This document shows positions 21,349-26,252 of a stretch of DNA of 26,252 nucleotides, in pieces (position 1 is the stretch's first letter; each line of letters starts with the position of its first letter). This stretch comes from JACOZM01 sp035289385. GTDB lineage: Archaea > Nanobdellota > Nanobdellia > Woesearchaeales > GW2011-AR9. The position numbers were made by a program, and so were the translations under genes. The DNA lies in contig DATDXI010000041.1 of the NCBI GenBank assembly GCA_035289385.1, positions 1 to 26,252 of the forward strand. The letters are read 5' to 3'. Below the pieces are notes generated by a model, which saw nothing but the letters and a program-made list of their open reading frames with translations, had not been told where the DNA came from and made no database searches.

Positions 21349-22329
21349 ATGACCACATTGGCGATTGTCGGCGGTTCGGGAGCTAAAGGAGTAGTTGAAG
21401 CTTTAGGGTTAGAGGCACAGGTAGAATCAGTTCAAGTCTTCAATAATGGCCATGCCAGTTCTATAGCGAGTCCTTCAACACCATTGGCTGGACCTCCTTC
21501 TCTTGGATTTAAGGCGAGAGTTGATTATTTACACTTCTATTCTGGAGAAACTGAAGTTTATTTTGTTCTGAGGCATGGCCAGAACCATGATGATCTTCCC
21601 GCAAAATTAGATCAACGAGGGATCATTTTTTTCCTCAAATATAAAGGAGTTAAGGACGTTATTTTAACTTCAGCAACAGGTAGTTTAGACACCACTATCC
21701 CTTTAGTTGACCATGGAGGGATGGTGATTAACTCCGGAACTTTCCGCGGCTTTGGCTATCATGGGATTTCATTTAATGATCCTCAGAATCCTCATGCGGT
21801 ATTGGCTCAGCCTTACGATAAACAACTGAGGCAATTATTGTTAAACTCAGCTCATGAAGTCCCTAGATTAAGAGCTTGTGATGGGGGCCTTTATATCCAG
21901 AATGAAGGGAATTCTTTTGAATCCCCCGCTGAAATTGCTGATTTATATTGCCGGTTAGACGCTCCGGCAGCCAGGGTCCGTGATATAGAGCTTCTCTTAA
22001 GGTTAAGCAAGTCATCGGAAAATGCTATGGTCCGTTCTTCCCTGGAACAAGAACGAGACCGTTATCAAAGACTTGGGAAACAATTGACGGTAAAGTATGC
22101 CCAAGTGAGCATGAATGCCGTTCGTGAAACCATCTTAGGTCTGGAAAAAGAATTAAGAATAGCTTTGGTCTCTTTTCCCGTAAATTATGGTGCGGGATTA
22201 GTTCCAGACGAACAAGTTGACCATGACCGAACGAGGCATGCTATTGCTCATGCCACAGGACCATATATCGTTCCTTTCTTGAGGGCAGTGATAGAAAATG
22301 CTCCCCAATATCTTCAGCAAAAAGCTTAA
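21349..22329 (+). CDS. MTAP/PNP-family nucleoside phosphorylase-like protein
   Basis: A purine nucleoside phosphorylase superfamily protein, 326 residues. Recognisable pieces in order: AIVGGSG at the N-terminus (phosphate loop), LRHGQNHDDLPAKLDQRGIIFFLKYKGVKDVILTSATGSL (equivalent to RHGxxHxxPP..NYRAN..ALKxxGV), GLYIQNEGNSFESPAEI, VSMNAVRETILGLEKEL (like MTAVPEVxLARE) and VNYGAGL (like NYAAG). Members split nucleosides such as methylthioadenosine with phosphate. Around residues 197-245 a charged, coiled-coil-like insert between the base-binding motifs is unusual. The normal Met/Thr/Pro of the MTAP base pocket is altered, so specificity is unsure. TTTATAATAG lies 20-30 bp upstream. Confidence 0.78.
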   Translation: MTTLAIVGGSGAKGVVEALGLEAQVESVQVFNNGHASSIASPSTPLAGPPSLGFKARVDYLHFYSGETEVYFVLRHGQNHDDLPAKLDQRGIIFFLKYKGVKDVILTSATGSLDTTIPLVDHGGMVINSGTFRGFGYHGISFNDPQNPHAVLAQPYDKQLRQLLLNSAHEVPRLRACDGGLYIQNEGNSFESPAEIADLYCRLDAPAARVRDIELLLRLSKSSENAMVRSSLEQERDRYQRLGKQLTVKYAQVSMNAVRETILGLEKELRIALVSFPVNYGAGLVPDEQVDHDRTRHAIAHATGPYIVPFLRAVIENAPQYLQQKA

Positions 22330-22411
22330 TTTGTTCCACCTTTCGTTCAGGTTTCCTGCCTTATTTTCTACAATGATAAAGCTTATAAAATAACATTCAT
22401 CCTGACAACGT

Positions 22412-23368
22412 ATGGAATCTACCATCTGGACAGAGAAGTATCGCCCGTCTACCTTTGAAGAAGTGAAAGGGCAGCAAGACATCGTCCAGAAGATGAAGGC
22501 TTTTGTCGATCAGAAGAATCTTCCTCATCTCCTTTTTGCCGGTCCGGCTGGTGTGGGAAAAACAACTTTATCCTTAGTCATTGCCAAACAGCTCTTTGGA
22601 GAAACATGGAGAGAAAATACGTTAGAATTAAATGCATCGGATGAACGTGGCATTGATGTTGTTCGAGTAAAAGTAAAAGATTTTGCCAGGACGAAAGCTA
22701 TCGGCGATGTTCCTTTTAAAATAATTTACCTTGATGAGTCTGATGCTTTGACCAAAGAAGCGCAGCAGGCTCTGAGAAGGACGATGGAGAACTATACCAA
22801 GACGTGCAGATTTATCTTAAGCTGTAATTTTTCAAGTAAAATAATCGACCCGATACAGAGTAGATGCGCGGTCTTCCGCTTTAAGCCTTTGAGCAAGGAA
22901 GAAATATTCACGTTGATCGAGAAAGTCGCTGGTAAAGAAGACCTTCAGGTGACTTCTGAAGCAAAAGAAGCATTATTTCAAGTATGCGAAGGAGATTGCC
23001 GAAGATTAGAGAACATCATGCAGTCCTGTTCCGTCATGAGCAAAAAGCTGGATCAGGAATTGATATATTCTATGGCTGCCGTTGCCAAACCGAAAGAGGT
23101 CAATGAGCTGATGAGTCTAGCAGTAAAAGGCAATTTTATCGAATCGAGAAAAAAACTCCTTCATCTGATGCTGGATTACGGCTTATCAGGTTTAGATGTC
23201 ATCAAACAGATGCAGAAAGAGATCTGGAATCTTTCCTTACCAGACCAGAAGAAAGTAGAATTGGTGGATAAATGCGGGGAGATTGAATTTAGGATGGTGG
23301 AAGGCTCTGATGAATATCTGCAGTTAGAAAGTTTCTTGGCCTTTATGACGTTAGTTGGGATTCGATGA
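22412..23368 (+). CDS. rfcS: Replication factor C small subunit (clamp loader)
   Basis: AAA+ ATPase that, with the large subunit, loads PCNA onto primed DNA. Seen in order: WTEKYRPSTFEEVKGQ (RFC box II), Walker A GPAGVGKTT (44-52), LNASDERGIDVVR, Walker B IIYLDESD (to 111, with Ser in place of the usual Ala), sensor-1 FILSCNFSSKIIDPIQSRC with the SRC arginine finger at 150-152, and a C-terminal collar domain. Length of 318 is typical. TTATAAAATA at about 22384-22393 is a TATA box about 20-25 bp upstream. The following hydrolase gene overlaps by four bases, an odd partner for a replication factor. Confidence 0.96.
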   Translation: MESTIWTEKYRPSTFEEVKGQQDIVQKMKAFVDQKNLPHLLFAGPAGVGKTTLSLVIAKQLFGETWRENTLELNASDERGIDVVRVKVKDFARTKAIGDVPFKIIYLDESDALTKEAQQALRRTMENYTKTCRFILSCNFSSKIIDPIQSRCAVFRFKPLSKEEIFTLIEKVAGKEDLQVTSEAKEALFQVCEGDCRRLENIMQSCSVMSKKLDQELIYSMAAVAKPKEVNELMSLAVKGNFIESRKKLLHLMLDYGLSGLDVIKQMQKEIWNLSLPDQKKVELVDKCGEIEFRMVEGSDEYLQLESFLAFMTLVGIR

Positions 23369-24135
23369 AGGAAGAAAAACTGTATTTTGATAATGGAAAC
23401 GGCGTGAAATTATGGGGGATACTTTCTCACGGAACTGGCAGGACGCAAGGACCACTCATTATTCTTTGTCATGGTTTTACAACACAGAAAAATAATTCAA
23501 CTAATCTTGCCTTAACAGAGATATTAAATCGTAAAGATATTTCTACATTCAGGTTTGATTTTTTTGGCCATGGTGAAAGTGGAGGGAAATTCGAGCATAT
23601 TACAATATCAGAAGGGGCAAATGATATTTTATCTGCTATTGCTTTTCTTAAAGGACGAGGATATTCAAAGTTAGGTCTTTTTGGTTCTAGTTTTGGTGGA
23701 ATTTGCAGCTTGATGGCCGCTTCAAAAACCGATGACTTATTTCTATTGGTTCTTAAGGCACCCGTATCAGACTATAGAGCAAAAAGGAGAGAGAGTATGG
23801 GTGAAGAGGGGATTAAAAAGTGGAAGGAAGACGGCTATTATATCCATATCAATTCTAAAGGAGAGAGATCAAGGTTAAATTATTCTTTTTATGAAGATTT
23901 TGATACCAATATTGCTTATGATATCGCTAAAGATATTACCATTCCTACTCTTATTGTTCATGGAGATCAAGATGAGTCTGTGCCGATAGGGCAGAGTAGA
24001 AAGACAGCTTCTTTACTTCCTGATTGTCAGATGGTGATAGTAGCTGGTGCTGATCACCGCTTTACAAACCCCAAACACTTTCAGGAAATGATAATGGCAA
24101 TAAGCAACTTTATCCTAAAAAAATTTAAAAAATAA
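23365..24135 (+). CDS. Alpha/beta hydrolase (serine hydrolase)
   Basis: A 256-residue alpha/beta-hydrolase. The oxyanion-hole stretch LCHGFTTQKNNS is followed by nucleophile Ser109 in GSSFGG, Asp203 in HGDQDESVP and His231 in GADHRF, giving a complete triad. There is no signal peptide, so it acts in the cytoplasm. The family includes acyl-ester hydrolases, peptidases and thioesterases; substrate unknown. Translation probably couples to rfcS through the ATGA overlap. Codon and base character look slightly more AT-rich than rfcS, compatible with later acquisition, but this was judged by eye. Confidence 0.88.
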   Translation: MKEEKLYFDNGNGVKLWGILSHGTGRTQGPLIILCHGFTTQKNNSTNLALTEILNRKDISTFRFDFFGHGESGGKFEHITISEGANDILSAIAFLKGRGYSKLGLFGSSFGGICSLMAASKTDDLFLLVLKAPVSDYRAKRRESMGEEGIKKWKEDGYYIHINSKGERSRLNYSFYEDFDTNIAYDIAKDITIPTLIVHGDQDESVPIGQSRKTASLLPDCQMVIVAGADHRFTNPKHFQEMIMAISNFILKKFKK

Positions 24136-24156
24136 AGAAAATTAAAAAAATACCAA

Positions 24157-25071
24157 TCAATTCACGCTTTCTTTAATCCTTAACTTCTCTTGCGCCAATT
24201 CTCGATACTTATACTTTGCTGTGAACGTGACTACCTTTGTAAACAGATCTCCTTCCTGTAAAGGCTGTTTTAATTTACAGACGACTTCTGCCTGATTATC
24301 AACGAACCTAGCTACATTTTCCCTGCCGCCAGATTTGCATTCCCATCTTTCTGGCTCATCGATCTCATATCCTACTTGATCAAATCTGGCATCAAAATCC
24401 TCTCCTAGGAGTGTAGAATCTCCCGTGCCAACATTCTGCAGCTTGATCCTTAAGACGATGATCCCTTTTCCAGCAGAATCTTCTTCAACGGCCGTTATAG
24501 CAATTGGAGCTCCCGATAAGGCAAACGTCTTGCTCTGCTGAACTTCACAGATCTTCTTGTCGCTTAAATCTTCCTTGAAGCAGACATCATTGATGATGAC
24601 ATGCGTCTTGTAATCATAGGCATACTCTACATTCCAATTGATGTCCGTAAAGCTGGTTATTGCTTGGGTATATTTAGCCAATGCGCTGGGAGTGAAGGAA
24701 ACGATCTCTTCTCCTCCTTGTGGATCAAACTCAGATACTTTCTCAATCTCTTCTTTATTGTTGACCGTCCATTGAGGGATATTCTGGAAATCTGCTTGGG
24801 CTGGTCCTAATAAGCGCAGCGTAACTTTTCCTGCAGGAACTGGCTCTTCTCCTTTATTGGTTAACAGAATCTCTAGCGGAAAATCTTCAGAATCATAGAT
24901 GGTAAAGATGCCATCTTCCAGCACTCCAATGGGCTCGAATACTGCCTTCAATCCTTCTGTGCCGCCGATGAACACTCCTGTATTTGCTCCAGAATTGTTA
25001 TCATTACCAGAATTACAGCCCGCAATAACTATGCTAAGCACCAAGACTAACGCCACCAATGTTTTTTTCAT
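24157..25071 (-). CDS. Secreted lipoprotein, paralogue of the gene at 25183
   Basis: 304 residues. The N-terminus MKKTLVALVLVLSIVIAGC is a signal peptide with lipobox IAGC, so the mature protein would be anchored through Cys19 to the outside of the membrane. An Asn/Gly/Ser-rich linker (NSGNDNNSGANTG) follows, then a beta-rich body resembling stacked immunoglobulin-like domains (EDFPLEILLTNKGEEPVPAGKVTLRL). A Cys pair in WECKSGGR...EVVCKL may form a disulfide. GAGGTT lies about 8 bases upstream of the ATG, so the mRNA has a leader; TATA-like GTATTTAAATG sits near 25113-25123. The 111 bp upstream hold nothing else. Function unknown. Confidence 0.78.
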   Translation of the reverse strand: MKKTLVALVLVLSIVIAGCNSGNDNNSGANTGVFIGGTEGLKAVFEPIGVLEDGIFTIYDSEDFPLEILLTNKGEEPVPAGKVTLRLLGPAQADFQNIPQWTVNNKEEIEKVSEFDPQGGEEIVSFTPSALAKYTQAITSFTDINWNVEYAYDYKTHVIINDVCFKEDLSDKKICEVQQSKTFALSGAPIAITAVEEDSAGKGIIVLRIKLQNVGTGDSTLLGEDFDARFDQVGYEIDEPERWECKSGGRENVARFVDNQAEVVCKLKQPLQEGDLFTKVVTFTAKYKYRELAQEKLRIKESVN

Positions 25072-25182
25072 GGGAACAACCTCTTTGATGATGATAGTTT
25101 AAGAAAAGAATAAGTGTATTTAAATGTTTTGAAGAAGCGCCGCATAATTCTCTTATTTGTCTTCCCTTTATCCCGGAAGAAC

Positions 25183-26130
25183 TTATTGAGGTGTCTTGAT
25201 GATCTTTACTTGCCGTATGAAGTTCTGAATATAGGAATAATCCAAGTTGATTGATAGTGGTGTTTCAAAGGCGCTGCCGCTGGCAACATCAAACGTGCAT
25301 ACTATTTTCCCATTGCCATTATTTAAGCGTACAATACCATCATGGGGCTTACAATCAATCATACTACCGCCGCTTAAGCTGACGGTATATTCTACTTTGT
25401 CAAGGTCACGATAATCCAAGCCAACTTGACCGCAGTTCCTGATATCTGCCGTGGGGCTTAATACTCTTCCTGAACCAAAGTTCTGGATGGAAATGTCAAA
25501 TACTGCCTTGCTACCGACCATATCCACACCAACGTTAGTGACTCCTACTGGTCCTCCTTGCCCTCCTCCCATGCCCACATCACGGCTCTGGCAAGATTTC
25601 TGTTCCGATGTGACTTGATACAATACTGGATCGACACAGACTAAAGGGTTTGCCGAGGTGTGGTAATTATAACACGTCAGGAAATTTAATTGAGGGCTGT
25701 ATTCATATACATTATCTGGCAGCTGAATGCTAGATGAGCTAAATTCCAGCTGGTTATATCCCCCCTCTACATTGTAAACACTTTTCCCTTCAAACACATC
25801 AACATTTTCTGCGCAAGAGCGAACAGTATTCACTCCTCCGGAAATGATGTTGGGGTCAAACCCAGTTATTTGCACGAAGCAATCTTGTGCTTCTAAATCA
25901 TCATTACCTCTGTTCTTTAGCTCGACAAGGGCGACGAATTCATTAAGGTCATAGATGATTGGTGGGGGATAGTTTGGCACTAATTGAACTTCAACTCCTT
26001 GCGTTCCTGTTCTAACTTGCTGCAATACACTTTCGGTGTCATAGACATCTTCTCCGGCACGAATACTCCCTCCACAAGACACTAAGAATAAAGATACTAC
26101 TATCAGCACAGCTATCACACTTCTTTTCAT
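25183..26130 (-). CDS. Secreted lipoprotein, paralogue of the gene at 24157
   Basis: 315 residues with signal peptide MKRSVIAVLIVVSLFLVSC and lipobox LVSC, then a Gly/Ser linker. The body is beta-rich with eight or so cysteines after the lipobox (QDCFVQI, RSCAEN, LTCYNYH, LVCVDP, KSCQSR, RNCGQ, CKPHDG, IVCTF). The closing CKPHDG...IVCTFDV...YSYIQNFIRQVKI parallels CKSGGR...VVCKLKQ...YKYRELAQEKLRI of the neighbour, so the two are paralogues. TATA-like GTATATAA (26153-26160) is about 25 bp upstream. Probably a cell-surface protein of the DPANN type with no known activity. Confidence 0.78.
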   Translation of the reverse strand: MKRSVIAVLIVVSLFLVSCGGSIRAGEDVYDTESVLQQVRTGTQGVEVQLVPNYPPPIIYDLNEFVALVELKNRGNDDLEAQDCFVQITGFDPNIISGGVNTVRSCAENVDVFEGKSVYNVEGGYNQLEFSSSSIQLPDNVYEYSPQLNFLTCYNYHTSANPLVCVDPVLYQVTSEQKSCQSRDVGMGGGQGGPVGVTNVGVDMVGSKAVFDISIQNFGSGRVLSPTADIRNCGQVGLDYRDLDKVEYTVSLSGGSMIDCKPHDGIVRLNNGNGKIVCTFDVASGSAFETPLSINLDYSYIQNFIRQVKIIKTPQ

Positions 26131-26235
26131 AAGTCCTTATAAATGAAAAAACGTATATAAGCTTTTTGGTCGGCTTCTCCTTCAAGTTCTCTGTCTACGT
26201 CATCGTATTCGCTTCTCCCGTCTGGAGAGAAAAGA

Positions 26236-26244
26236 TTATAAATA
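26236..26244 (+). promoter_or_regulatory. TATA-like box near the window end
   Basis: TTATAAATA in plus orientation, likely for a gene starting just beyond the window. The stretch 26131-26235 between it and the lipoprotein start has no coding frame I can support. Confidence 0.35.
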
Positions 26245-26252
26245 GGCTATTT

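Noticed and set aside
26160..26235. C/D-box sRNA-like GATGACG on the minus strand
   Set aside because: No convincing D box or internal box pair at the right spacing.

Overview
The window reads as an archaeal chromosome segment, most likely from a DPANN lineage close to Woesearchaeota. The case rests on archaeal/eukaryotic-type informational genes: aRF1, hypusine-type aIF5A, eL40, NAC with a UBA domain, Sec61-beta, clamp-loader small subunit, an AK6/Fap7-type kinase, an archaeal RNase P RNA and an intron-containing tRNA-Lys. TATA boxes lie about 25 bp upstream of many start codons, so many transcripts are probably leaderless. Small membrane proteins and lipobox proteins are typical of this group. 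The lineage is inferred from protein character, not from a search.

Layout. 1-1.2 kb: a site-2-protease gene split by an in-frame TGA. 1.2-4.3 kb (minus): eL40, aIF5A, a SprT/M48-like zincin and aRF1, with two copies of a small mobile element on either side of the eL40-aIF5A pair. 4.4-7.7 kb: an unknown protein, AK6-type kinase, CTP synthase and a small membrane protein. 7.8-11.3 kb: a third mobile-element copy, the secF-secD operon and a pair of small EamA/SMR-like transporters. 11.4-13.9 kb: tRNA-Lys with two apparent introns, a GC-rich structured non-coding block, then a MinD-type ATPase, a membrane protein and a fatty-acid-desaturase-like protein in one operon. 13.9-15.7 kb (minus): Sec61-beta, NAC and two helical proteins of unknown function. 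15.8-18.4 kb: a large Gly/Ala-rich membrane protein, then a minus-strand operon of a receiver-domain protein, a small protein and a Nudix hydrolase. 18.43-18.86 kb (minus): RNase P RNA. 19-26 kb: HEYFH protein, TraB-family protein, PRC-barrel protein, a fourth mobile-element copy, small membrane protein, MTAP/PNP-like phosphorylase, RFC small subunit plus alpha/beta hydrolase, and two related lipoproteins.

The strongest unusual signal is a family of four non-autonomous, MITE-like elements (about 184-270 bp). They have 15-bp terminal inverted repeats of the type GTACGTATTTAGTTC. Three of the four copies are bracketed by perfect 8-bp direct repeats. Their interiors are built from alternative palindromic modules, and stem sequences change on both arms together. 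Other points worth following are the T-loop insertion in tRNA-Lys, the TGA-ATG split of the S2P gene, a palindromic motif shared by two intergenic regions, and an aRF1 apparently lacking its C-terminal minidomain.

Secretion and membrane proteostasis genes are well represented (SecDF, Sec61-beta, NAC, S2P), together with translation factors (aIF5A, aRF1, eL40, tRNA-Lys, RNase P). No virus, CRISPR array or rRNA is visible.
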